Below, one piece after another: positions 7,982 to 15,135 of a stretch of 19,573 nucleotides of DNA; positions within the stretch are counted from its first letter, which is position 1; each line of letters opens with the position of its first letter. The stretch lies in contig JAEYYB010000051.1 in the NCBI GenBank assembly GCA_023430975.1, forward strand, positions 1 to 19,573. Reading direction: 5' to 3'. This stretch comes from Bacillota bacterium (GTDB lineage Bacteria > Bacillota > Clostridia > Acetivibrionales > DSM-2933). Below the pieces are notes generated by a model. The model was given only the letters and a program-made list of their open reading frames with translations, searched no databases and was not told the DNA's origin. The translations under genes were made by a program, and so were the position numbers.

Positions 7982-8587
7982 CTACTTCTTATTTACCATA
8001 TAATCTGGCTTTTGAACAAAACACTTCTTTTCAGCCAGCTTTCTCTGAACAATATCCAAAGCCTCTCCAAACCTCTGGAAATGAACGACTTCTCTTTGCC
8101 TTAAGAACCTTAAGGGGTCAATAACATCAGGGTCGTCACACATATTTATAAGGTTTTCATAAGTAGCTCTGGCTTTTTGTTCCGCTGCCAAGTCTTCTAC
8201 CAGATCTGCAATAGGATCTCCCTTTGACTGGATATAAGCTGCTGTAAATGGGTTACCAGCTGCACTCATTGGATATATTGCATGGTCGTGGTCAGCATAA
8301 TAATCGCCCAGACCTTCCGCTTCCATTATCTTTGCAGGAACGCCTTTGGTTAGTTGGTGTACGATTGTACCCACTATTTCAAGGTGTGCCAGCTCTTCGG
8401 TACCTATATCGTTAAGGATTGCTTTTGCTTCGTTGGTTGGCATGCTAAATCGCTGACTCAAATACCTTAATGAAGCTGCAAGCTCACCGTCCGGTCCGCC
8501 GTACTGAGTAATAATATATTTTGCCATTCTCGGATTGGGGTTTACTATCTTAACCGGATACTCCAACTTTTTTTCATAAATCCACAT
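7982..8587 (-). CDS. cotJC: Spore coat protein CotJC (manganese-catalase family)
   Basis: 201 residues, the usual length for CotJC. It has the manganese-catalase ferritin-like fold signature: GGPDGELAAS (~30-39) with a first ligand glutamate, GTEELAHLEIVG (~63-74) with the E..H pair, AEQKARATYENL (~135-146) and REVVHFQRFGEA (~165-176) with the last histidine. CotJC is a spore inner-coat protein that may remove peroxide during sporulation. AAGGAGG lies eight bases before the ATG. It is the last gene of the operon and is followed directly by a hairpin terminator. CotJA, encoded upstream, is needed for its coat assembly in Bacillus subtilis. Confidence 0.95.
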   Translation of the reverse strand: MWIYEKKLEYPVKIVNPNPRMAKYIITQYGGPDGELAASLRYLSQRFSMPTNEAKAILNDIGTEELAHLEIVGTIVHQLTKGVPAKIMEAEGLGDYYADHDHAIYPMSAAGNPFTAAYIQSKGDPIADLVEDLAAEQKARATYENLINMCDDPDVIDPLRFLRQREVVHFQRFGEALDIVQRKLAEKKCFVQKPDYMVNKK

Positions 8588-8623
8588 TGATAAGCCTCCT
8601 TTTTGATTCTACATTCAAATATA

Positions 8624-8872
8624 CTATTTCTCCCATGGCCATGGGCTATTAATCCACTTCCAGGTGTTACCGTAGTTAGGACTTTGCTGGGTTAAGGGGC
8701 CGTACATCTTTTCATATTTATCCCTCAGCATTCTTGACTTTAGAACACTTGAGTTAAAAAGCATTATTGCCCGCTGATCCCAAGGGTGTGTGTTCAGATA
8801 TAAGCCAAGTTCAATAGATGTAAAATCTACACTCATAATTTCTTTCAATAGACATTCACGGTTTGTATCCAT
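8624..8872 (-). CDS. cotJB: Spore coat protein CotJB
   Basis: 82 residues, matching the CotJB family: LLKEIMSVDFTSIELGLYL, then NTHPWDQRA and a tryptophan-rich end (WKWINSPWPWE). It is a small coat component encoded between cotJA and cotJC. A TTG at 8890 would extend it by six residues, but GGAGGT lies six bases before the ATG at 8872, so that ATG is chosen. The ribosome site sits just after the cotJA stop, giving tight coupling. Confidence 0.92.
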   Translation of the reverse strand: MDTNRECLLKEIMSVDFTSIELGLYLNTHPWDQRAIMLFNSSVLKSRMLRDKYEKMYGPLTQQSPNYGNTWKWINSPWPWEK

Positions 8873-8886
8873 ATCAATACCTCCAA

Positions 8887-9093
8887 TCAAGCATCAACCG
8901 TATATTCAGGGTCTACACCATAGGGCCTGTCGAGCTCAGGAAAAATAGTTCCTCTCTTTAATCCCACTTCAGGCGTATATAAGCAGGATAGAAACTGGAA
9001 AGGAACATAAGCATGGGCAAGCTGGGGCATTTCCATTGAAACCGGATATAAATCATTGGGGTTATTATGATTTTTGTTATTCATTATGTTCAT
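8887..9093 (-). CDS. cotJA: Spore coat protein CotJA
   Basis: 68 residues. It carries the CotJA pattern: AHAYVPFQFLSCLYTPEVGL followed by KRGTIFPELDRPY. In Bacillus the protein assembles with CotJC into the inner coat, from an operon made in the mother cell under sigma E. GGAGGG lies six bases before the ATG at 9093, which favours it over the in-frame ATG three codons later. A palindromic repeat (9124-9205) lies within 40 bases upstream of the ribosome site, so it may be transcribed as part of the leader. I could not place a convincing sigma E promoter. Confidence 0.93.
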   Translation of the reverse strand: MNIMNNKNHNNPNDLYPVSMEMPQLAHAYVPFQFLSCLYTPEVGLKRGTIFPELDRPYGVDPEYTVDA

Positions 9094-9123
9094 TCTATTC
9101 CCTCCGAAATCTCAGTTTAATTA

Positions 9124-9205
9124 ATGTCTAGGAAGTTATGGTGTGAGTTACACCATAATTTCCCATGACAACCATCAAGGTTGACAAAATCATTTCAAGA
9201 TTTTG
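9124..9205 (+). repeat. Triple-hairpin intergenic repeat, copy 1
   Basis: Three consecutive inverted repeats. Arms at 9131-9145 and 9149-9163 (GGAAGTTATGGTGTG / TACACCATAATTTCC) pair 13 of 15. CAACC/GGTTG are at 9169-9173 and 9179-9183. CAAAATC/GATTTTG are at 9185-9191 and 9199-9205. The same arrangement recurs at 13257-13335 (inverted) and 16872-16948. Confidence 0.8.
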
Positions 9206-9284
9206 TTTTTAGGTTTACAGGATTAATATTAATATATGATTGTTTACATAAAGCTGTTACAAAAGATGACATAATGTTTTTTCA

Positions 9285-9354
9285 ATGTCCAAGAAATTTT
9301 GGTGTTTTTTGAATTCTGGAATGTAGTGAAAATGTAGTGACAACGATTTTGTTG
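9285..9354 (+). repeat. Diverged relative of the triple-hairpin repeat
   Basis: It starts ATGTCCAAGAAATTTTGGTG like the other copies. Its middle differs and resembles the copy at 7794. A CAAC/GTTG hairpin (9341-9344 and 9351-9354) preceded by GA matches hairpin 2 of the full repeat. It ends right at the PIN-PhoH promoter. Confidence 0.4.
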
Positions 9355-9355
9355 A

Positions 9356-9384
9356 TTGCAAACTGGAAGCTTATTCTTTATAAT
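9356..9384 (+). promoter_or_regulatory. Vegetative promoter of the PIN-PhoH gene
   Basis: TTGCAA (9356-9361) and TATAAT (9379-9384) have the ideal 17-base spacer, a sigma A-type promoter about 83 bases before the start codon. Confidence 0.65.
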
Positions 9385-9467
9385 TAAAAGACCGATATAA
9401 ATAGTAATAAATATAATTTGCTTTTAATACTGATAAAATATTAGGCATTCAAAGGGGTGTGTATTAA

Positions 9468-10844
9468 TTGACAAAAACATATGTACTTGATACCAATGTA
9501 TTGCTTCAAACTCCCTATGCATTATATTCTTTTGGTGATAATACCATAGTTATACCTGAGATTGTATTGGAGGAACTTGATAAGTTTAAGAAAGATAATT
9601 CAGAATTAGGAGCAAATGCACGGCATACTGCAAGACTTATTGATTCGCTTAGAAGTAAAGGCAATTTGAATGAAGGAATTGAACTGGAAAATGGCGGCAC
9701 TCTTAAGGTTTATATGGATGACTTGGGAGGCAGACTCCCTGATGGTTGGGAAGACAATAATGACAACAGGATTCTTAGACTCTGCAAAGGGCTGAAGGAG
9801 AAGGGTGACAATGTATTTCTTGTGACCAAGGATGTATTTGAAAGGATTAAGGCCGATGTAATTGGCATCGTAGCTCAGGATTTTTTTGCTGAGCAGGTTG
9901 CGGGATCCGAAGAGCAATATAAGGGCAGGCTTAAGGTCTATACCTCGGAGGAGAAAATAAACGAATTTTATAAAAAGGGAAGAATGAGTATAGATAATGT
10001 TTTTTGCTATTCTCCCGATTACTGTGAAAAAGAGCTCGAAGAGAAGATTTGCAACCAGTTTTTTATTATTCATTCTACTACAAATGAAAAGCAAACGGCA
10101 TTAGGTCGTTATGACGGGAGGGAAATAGTTGCTTTAAAATACCTTCAGGAGAGGCCTTTTGGAGTTATACCAAGAAATGCAGGACAGAAGTTCATGCAGG
10201 AAGCATTGATGATGGATGCGGATAAAGCACCCCTTGTTATAATAAAAGGGCCTGCAGGTACAGCAAAAACTTTTTATTCTCTTGCAGTTGGGCTTCAAAA
10301 AATAATGCTTGATAGAAGCAAGTTATACAGAAAGATACTGGTTTGCAGACCAAATGTCAAACTTGATGAGGACATAGGCTTTCTTCCCGGGACAGAACAG
10401 GAAAAGATAGCACCTTTTTTAAGGCCCATTGTAGATAATCTGGAAGTGTTAATCGATAATGATGAAGAAGAGCGTTATAAAAGTGAGAAAGAACTTAAAG
10501 ATAAAGTAGATGAACTTTTTGACAGAAAAATCATAAATACTGAAGCTATAGCGTTTATAAGGGGAAGATCAATTGTTAAACAGTGGGTTATAATTGATGA
10601 AGCACAGAACCTTACACCAAAGCAGGTTAAGGGAATAATAACAAGGGCTGGGATGGGCACTAAAATTATTCTTTTAGGCGACCCTGAACAAATAGACCAT
10701 CCCTTCCTGGATATAAGGACAAATGGCTTGTGTTATGCATCTGAGAAAATGAAAGGCAGTCCTTTGTGCTATCAGGTAACTCTTACCGATGAAGAGTGCG
10801 AACGTTCAGAGCTTGCTTATGAAGGTGCAAAGAGAATGTTGTAG
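9468..10844 (+). CDS. PIN-domain PhoH-family ATPase (YlaK/PhoH2 type)
   Basis: 458 residues. The N-terminal PIN nuclease domain has VLDTNVLL (D8), EELDKFK (~35-41), and D99 and D122 as likely metal-binding acids. The C-terminal PhoH ATPase has Walker A GPAGTAKT (261-268) and Walker B IIDEAQNL (375-382). Members with this two-domain layout are predicted or shown to be RNA helicase/ribonucleases (PhoH2 in mycobacteria, where an upstream antitoxin gene is present). No antitoxin-like gene is seen here: upstream is a promoter and repeats, then a divergent operon. The start is TTG at 9468, supported by AAAGGGGTG seven bases upstream and by homology starting at once. It is transcribed alone, with a possible hairpin after it. 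Confidence 0.92.
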   Translation: MTKTYVLDTNVLLQTPYALYSFGDNTIVIPEIVLEELDKFKKDNSELGANARHTARLIDSLRSKGNLNEGIELENGGTLKVYMDDLGGRLPDGWEDNNDNRILRLCKGLKEKGDNVFLVTKDVFERIKADVIGIVAQDFFAEQVAGSEEQYKGRLKVYTSEEKINEFYKKGRMSIDNVFCYSPDYCEKELEEKICNQFFIIHSTTNEKQTALGRYDGREIVALKYLQERPFGVIPRNAGQKFMQEALMMDADKAPLVIIKGPAGTAKTFYSLAVGLQKIMLDRSKLYRKILVCRPNVKLDEDIGFLPGTEQEKIAPFLRPIVDNLEVLIDNDEEERYKSEKELKDKVDELFDRKIINTEAIAFIRGRSIVKQWVIIDEAQNLTPKQVKGIITRAGMGTKIILLGDPEQIDHPFLDIRTNGLCYASEKMKGSPLCYQVTLTDEECERSELAYEGAKRML

Positions 10845-10887
10845 GGCAAGGATATGATTCGCTTTTGCTGATAAACAACAATATCGC

Positions 10888-10942
10888 CAGGGCTTTTGTT
10901 AAGTAGATTTATATAAAAAATCACATTTCAACAAAAGCCCTG
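10888..10942. terminator. Large inverted repeat between converging genes, likely terminator
   Basis: Perfect 13-bp arms CAGGGCTTTTGTT (10888-10900) and AACAAAAGCCCTG (10930-10942) flank a 29-base AT-rich loop. It lies between the converging PIN-PhoH and GH57 genes. It has no clean T-run after it on either strand, so its role as a terminator is inferred from position. Confidence 0.5.
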
Positions 10943-10947
10943 ATCAT

Positions 10948-12543
10948 TTACATAGTCTTATAAATTCTGTAATCAATCTCCGGAAAAATATTATCCTTAT
11001 TCTTCATGTCCATAAGCCATTCTTCATCAATATTGTTTTCCTTAATATCATGATAGAGCCTTAAAAACCTTCCAATATGGTCTGTTGTCCTTTTTACTGC
11101 ATATTGCACCATTGTGCCTGTCTTCATTATGAAAGCCCAATCACTGCTTTGAGCAAGAAGAAGCTCACGGGCCGCCTGGTTTAGTGCTTCTTTTTTTATA
11201 CCTTCAGCGATCTTGTTTTCATTGGCTAACTCAGTCATTCGTTCAGCACCCTTGTGGAGGTGCTTGTATATCCAGTCGTTGGAGCTGTTTAACCAGACTT
11301 CATTGTAACCGTTATAACCCCAGCTTGATGCACATGGAACAGACACCTGCATTATGGGGTTGTTGTTCATGTATTCCTTTAATGTAGTGAGATTGAAAGC
11401 ACTTTGATTGGTATGGAGCTTTTTAAACATTGAATATAGCCAATGGGGACCCTCATACCACCAGTGACCTAAGAGTTCAGCATCATAGGGGCATACTACA
11501 ATGGGAGGCCTGTCCATGATCTTTGAGAGGTAAATAATTTGTTTTTCTCTGTTTTCGATAAAATTCTCAGCATGGAAAACTGCTTTTTCTTTTGCGACAT
11601 CAGGGTTGTAGGGGGATTTATCATTGGTTTTACCGGTTATGCTGTAGTATTTTATGCCTGTCTGTATCCTGTGACCGTCTGGTGATATATGATCCTTAAT
11701 GTATTCGTAATCCAGATCATATCCAATATCCCTATAAAAGTCTCTATAGCATTTATCACCGGGATAGCCGTCGTGAGAGCTCCAAACCTGTCTGGATGAT
11801 TCGATATCTCTGGCGAATGCTACAATGCCATTTGTGGTTACAATTGGAGCAAATGTTCCGTATACCGGCTTGGGATTTGCAAAAAGCAGTCCATGGGACT
11901 CAGTAATGAAGTATTCTATCCCGTTCCGTTTTAAAGAGTTTTCAACCATAGGAGTATAGCCGCATTCCGGCAGCCACATTCCCTTTGGCTTAACCTTGAA
12001 AAACTTTTCATAAGTGTCAACACCTATTGTTATTTGGGCGTTTACAGCTTCAGGTGAATTGCTGAGAATTGGAAGATACCCATGGGTAGCTGCACAGGCT
12101 ATAATTTCCAATTTGCCTGTATCCTGAAGTTTTTTAAAAGCTTGTACAATGTCACATTTACATTTGTCCCTGAACATAATCAAATCGCTTTTAAACTTAT
12201 TATTGTACATTTTAGCCAAATGATTGAATTCTGGTTGGCTTTTTGTTCTATGTATTTCCTTTTCAGTCAAGTCAATAAGTTTTAAAAGGTGATCGATATA
12301 CCTGTTTTGAAGTAATGTATCTGTAAGCATAGTCAATAGCGGAGGAGTAAGGGACATGGTTATACGGAAGTCTACTCCTTCATCTATTAGAGACTCAAAA
12401 CATTGGATTAATGGCAAATAAGTTTCAGAAATAGCTTCAAATAACCATCTCTCTTCCAGAAAATCTTTGTGTTCCGGGTGTCTGACAAATGGAAGATGTG
12501 CATGGAGTACTATTGCAACATGACCTTTATGCAAAGTTATCAT
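10948..12543 (-). CDS. GH57 1,4-alpha-glucan branching enzyme
   Basis: 531 residues, the normal length for the GH57 branching-enzyme group. Motifs seen: HAHLPFVRHPEH (14-25), AATHGYLPIL (151-160), MWLPECGYTP (189-198) with nucleophile E193, and CPYDAELLGHWWYEGP (351-366) with acid/base D354. The spacing agrees with the Thermus thermophilus enzyme (E184, D353). It makes alpha-1,6 branches in glycogen-like glucans in the cytoplasm. Its ATG overlaps the stop of the DUF4912 gene as ATGA, with GGAAAGGA just before it, so translation is coupled. A GT4 glucan synthase-like gene diverges from this operon, which supports a joint role in storage-glucan synthesis. Related GH57 amylases are the alternative, but the overall match to the branching-enzyme group is strong. 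Confidence 0.92.
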   Translation of the reverse strand: MITLHKGHVAIVLHAHLPFVRHPEHKDFLEERWLFEAISETYLPLIQCFESLIDEGVDFRITMSLTPPLLTMLTDTLLQNRYIDHLLKLIDLTEKEIHRTKSQPEFNHLAKMYNNKFKSDLIMFRDKCKCDIVQAFKKLQDTGKLEIIACAATHGYLPILSNSPEAVNAQITIGVDTYEKFFKVKPKGMWLPECGYTPMVENSLKRNGIEYFITESHGLLFANPKPVYGTFAPIVTTNGIVAFARDIESSRQVWSSHDGYPGDKCYRDFYRDIGYDLDYEYIKDHISPDGHRIQTGIKYYSITGKTNDKSPYNPDVAKEKAVFHAENFIENREKQIIYLSKIMDRPPIVVCPYDAELLGHWWYEGPHWLYSMFKKLHTNQSAFNLTTLKEYMNNNPIMQVSVPCASSWGYNGYNEVWLNSSNDWIYKHLHKGAERMTELANENKIAEGIKKEALNQAARELLLAQSSDWAFIMKTGTMVQYAVKRTTDHIGRFLRLYHDIKENNIDEEWLMDMKNKDNIFPEIDYRIYKTM

Positions 12544-13112
12544 TCCTTTCCAAATAACTCAAGGGAGCTTATTCCAAAGCATTGTTCGAATTTTGAATTA
12601 AATGCAAATTCCATTGAGCTGATTCCAATATTTTTATAATACGATTCCATGTCCAGCATTTCATAAATATACTTGCTTTCTTTTTCGAAGCCGGATTTGG
12701 AGAAATTCCTGTAATCCATAAAATAACAGGATGCACTGCTGCTGACTGAATTGCTCGGCGTCAGAACATAGTTGGAAGAAACTATAGGTATAAAGAACCG
12801 CTCAGAAATTTTTCTTCCATATTCAACCTCATAAAAACTGTTTATATTATCAATATGAATATACCAGTTGTTGGCATAATCGTTAATTACTATTATAAAG
12901 CTGCTGCCATTGGATAGATTTTTAACTTTTAATGCGGGAGACGATTTTTGCCAAAGATCGATTCCCAGCTCATCAATGAACCGCCTTGTCTCAATTCCAG
13001 ATATTTCCCAATATGCAAAAAGACAATTGGGATCTCTGGCTGTAAGTACAATTTTGGTTTCACCATAGCTTTCAGGCAGCTTATATGTATTTGGAGTGTT
13101 TGAATGATCCAT
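12540..13112 (-). CDS. DUF4912-domain protein
   Basis: 190 residues. It carries the DUF4912 signature: VLTARDPNCLFAYWEISG (~23-40), then NWYIHIDN and SFYEVEYGRK (~102-120), and FFIPIVSSNYVLTPSN. The biochemical function of the domain is not established; its aromatic-rich beta pattern resembles a carbohydrate-binding or domain-interaction fold (inference). AAAGGAGG precedes the ATG. It is the first gene of a two-gene operon with the GH57 branching enzyme and overlaps it by four bases. That suggests it helps the branching enzyme bind glucan or its partner glycosyltransferase. No signal peptide is seen. Confidence 0.82.
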   Translation of the reverse strand: MDHSNTPNTYKLPESYGETKIVLTARDPNCLFAYWEISGIETRRFIDELGIDLWQKSSPALKVKNLSNGSSFIIVINDYANNWYIHIDNINSFYEVEYGRKISERFFIPIVSSNYVLTPSNSVSSSASCYFMDYRNFSKSGFEKESKYIYEMLDMESYYKNIGISSMEFAFNSKFEQCFGISSLELFGKE

Positions 13113-13666
13113 ATTTTTATTCCTCCTTTGTCTATTAAATGGTTTGCATTTTATTTACATTTTATTCATAAGCAAATTGAATTTTAGTAATTTTAGTACT
13201 ATTTTTAATAAGACTTATTTTACTATATTAATATTTATTGTATAATGTATATGAACAAAATCGCTTGCGATTTTACAACCTTGGTAGTTGTGGTGAGAAA
13301 TTGTGGCGTAGGATACACCATAATTTCCTGGACATTAAAAAAGCAATTTTATCTTGCATAATATAAGTATTGTATTTTAAAAGAAGGATTTTTTCTATAT
13401 TTACAGAATATATCCGTATAAATTCAATAAATATAAAACATTATATACCTTTTCCTTAGTTAAATACTTACGGACTACATGTGTAATAGATCAATTGTTT
13501 TAATTAAAACATATATTAAATAAAAGTTATACACATAAATTGAAATAAAATACGCAAAATATTTATAAAGGAATTTTAATTATATTAAAAAGTTTACTTT
13601 AATATAATATTTTATTCTCATAAATATAATTGAAGATTTTCCGGCTAGTTTTGAAAGGAGCCGATT
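13113..13666. other. Long divergent intergenic region of the glucan locus
   Basis: 554 very AT-rich bases separate the divergent DUF4912-GH57 operon and the GT4 gene. It holds one inverted copy of the triple-hairpin repeat (13257-13335). Promoters for both directions must lie here. Several TATAAT-like boxes occur (for example around 13603 and 13625), but none has a convincing -35 partner. No gene was seen. Confidence 0.6.
13257..13335 (-). repeat. Triple-hairpin intergenic repeat, copy 2 (inverted)
   Basis: Read on the minus strand it follows copy 1: ATGTCCAGGAAATTATGGTG, the returning arm, a CAAC..GTTG hairpin, then AAAATCGC/GCGATTTT. On the plus strand the last hairpin is 13257-13264 with 13267-13274, a perfect 8-bp stem with a 2-base gap. 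The first arms are 13297-13310 and 13314-13327. Confidence 0.8.
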
Positions 13667-14890
13667 ATGAAGATATTAATGCTTTCTTGGGAATACCCTC
13701 CAAGGATAGTTGGAGGAATTTCAAGAGTTGTTTATGATCTTGCACAAAAACTGGGAGAAAGAGATAATGAGGTTCACGTAGTAACCTTTTGTGAACCTGG
13801 AACTAAAGAATTAGAAAAGGACAAAAATGTTATTGTTCACAGAGTTCAGTCATATGATGTAGGAACATACAATTTTGTCGATTGGGTTTTGCATTTGAAC
13901 TTTGCCTTGACAGAAAGAGCTGTAGCTCTTATTAATGACATAGGAAAGTTTGATATAATACATGCTCACGATTGGATAGTTGCCTTTGCAGCTAAGACTA
14001 TAAAGAATGCATATTCAATTCCTTTAGTTTGTACGATTCATGCTACTGAGTCAGGTAGAAACTGGGGAATACATAATGATATCCAAAGATATATCAGTGG
14101 TGTTGAGTGGTGGCTTGGATATGAATCATGGAGGGTAATAGTAAACAGTAACTACATGAGAAATGAGGTTAAGAGTGTATTTTCTCTTCCTGATGATAAA
14201 ATAAGGATAATTCCTAATGGCGTTGACTTAAACAAGTTTAATGGCTATAAAAAAAATCTGGAAGTTAGAAGAAAATATGCTATGGACCATGAAAAAATAG
14301 TATTCTTTGTAGGCAGACTTGTAAATGAAAAGGGTGCTCATATATTGTTGGATGCCGTACCTAAGGTGCTGCACCATTATTATGACACTAAATTTATCAT
14401 TGCAGGAAGAGGTCCTCAGTTGGATCATTTGAAATGGATTACTTCTTCAAAAAATTTGTCACACAAAGTATACTTTACCGGGTATATAAGTGATGAGGAT
14501 TTGCTGCAACTGTATAAAGTTGCTGATATTGCAGTGTTTCCAAGCCTTTATGAGCCCTTTGGGATAGTGGCATTGGAAGGTATGGTTGCTGATGTACCTG
14601 TAGTTGTTTCGGATACCGGAGGATTGGGAGAAATAGTCCATCATGGAGTAGACGGCATGAAGGCATACACTGGAAATGCAAATTCCCTGGCTGACTGTAT
14701 ACTTGAGCTTCTTTTTAATCCTGATAAGGCAGAGGAGATGGGAAGAAGAGCACTTGAAAAGGTTAGAAGAGTATATAACTGGGAATATATAACTGATCAG
14801 ACTATGGACGTTTATAAGGAAATAGTTGAAAGCTGTAAGAAAACATCGTGGGATGTAAAGAGCATTAAGGAACAATTGGATATATTATAG
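13667..14890 (+). CDS. GT4-family glycosyltransferase, glycogen-synthase-like
   Basis: 407 residues with the two-lobe GT-B fold of family 4. The N-terminal acceptor lobe starts LMLSWEYPPRIVGGISRVVY (4-23) with the glycine-rich loop. FVGRLVNEKG (~214-223) opens the donor lobe. EPFGIVALE (296-304) is the E-x7-E nucleotide-sugar motif. The opening WEYPP.I.GG and the neighbouring branching enzyme fit ADP/UDP-glucose-dependent glucan synthases of the kind found in archaea and Thermotogales, so alpha-1,4-glucan elongation is the likely role. Sucrose-phosphate-synthase or lipid/cell-wall glycosyltransferase activity cannot be excluded. GAAAGGAG lies six bases before the ATG. No signal peptide. It is transcribed away from the DUF4912-GH57 operon. 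Confidence 0.85.
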   Translation: MKILMLSWEYPPRIVGGISRVVYDLAQKLGERDNEVHVVTFCEPGTKELEKDKNVIVHRVQSYDVGTYNFVDWVLHLNFALTERAVALINDIGKFDIIHAHDWIVAFAAKTIKNAYSIPLVCTIHATESGRNWGIHNDIQRYISGVEWWLGYESWRVIVNSNYMRNEVKSVFSLPDDKIRIIPNGVDLNKFNGYKKNLEVRRKYAMDHEKIVFFVGRLVNEKGAHILLDAVPKVLHHYYDTKFIIAGRGPQLDHLKWITSSKNLSHKVYFTGYISDEDLLQLYKVADIAVFPSLYEPFGIVALEGMVADVPVVVSDTGGLGEIVHHGVDGMKAYTGNANSLADCILELLFNPDKAEEMGRRALEKVRRVYNWEYITDQTMDVYKEIVESCKKTSWDVKSIKEQLDIL

Positions 14891-14943
14891 CAATATTTGG
14901 ATGTGTTTGTCTTAGGAGCATTAAATATATTATAAAAATCATA

Positions 14944-15046
14944 TATATTAAAAGTGTTAATAATCTTACATTTGGCGGAGCAAATAACGAACGGTTCAGC
15001 GGGATTTGCTTAAGACAAATGTAATAGATTTATCACTTTTAATATA
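14944..15046 (+). repeat. 103-bp palindromic repeat, copy A
   Basis: The ends TATATTAAAAGTG (14944-14956) and CACTTTTAATATA (15034-15046) are perfect inverse complements. The inversion continues inward imperfectly to TTACATTTG and CAAATGTAA, and again around GCAAAT/ATTTGC. Against the inverted copy at 19444-19546 it aligns without gaps with about nine mismatches. It lies between the GT4 stop and the rnjA promoter. Confidence 0.88.
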
Positions 15047-15071
15047 GTATTGGTGTATTTAAAAATAAAAC

Positions 15072-15102
15072 TTAGATTTATAAATGCTAATTATGCTATA
15101 AT
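15072..15102 (+). promoter_or_regulatory. Extended -10 promoter of rnjA
   Basis: TGCTATAAT (15094-15102) is an extended -10 box 33 bases before the GTG start. The -35 side (TTAGAT, 15072-15077) is weak, which is usual for extended -10 promoters. It starts 25 bases after palindromic repeat copy A. Confidence 0.55.
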
Positions 15103-15135
15103 ATTAAAAGTTATTAATTATTTGGAGGTTAAATT

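Larger units (their letters stand above)
9094..9467. other. Divergent intergenic region, cotJA / PIN-PhoH
   Basis: This region between two divergent genes holds one full copy of the triple-hairpin repeat (9124-9205), a diverged relative (9285-9354) and the PIN-PhoH promoter (9356-9384). No additional gene was seen. Confidence 0.6.

Noticed and set aside
8873..8890. TTG start for cotJB
   Set aside because: GGAGGT is correctly spaced for the ATG at 8872, and would lie inside the coding part if TTG were used.
9606..10094. 162-residue open frame on the minus strand inside the PIN-PhoH gene
   Set aside because: It lies antisense to a well-supported gene, has no recognisable domain or ribosome site, and is low-complexity.
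9468..10844. PhoH2 toxin-antitoxin pair
   Set aside because: No small antitoxin-like gene precedes it; upstream are a promoter and repeats only.
14459..14875. 138-residue minus-strand open frame inside the GT4 gene
   Set aside because: It is antisense to conserved GT4 motifs, with no family features.
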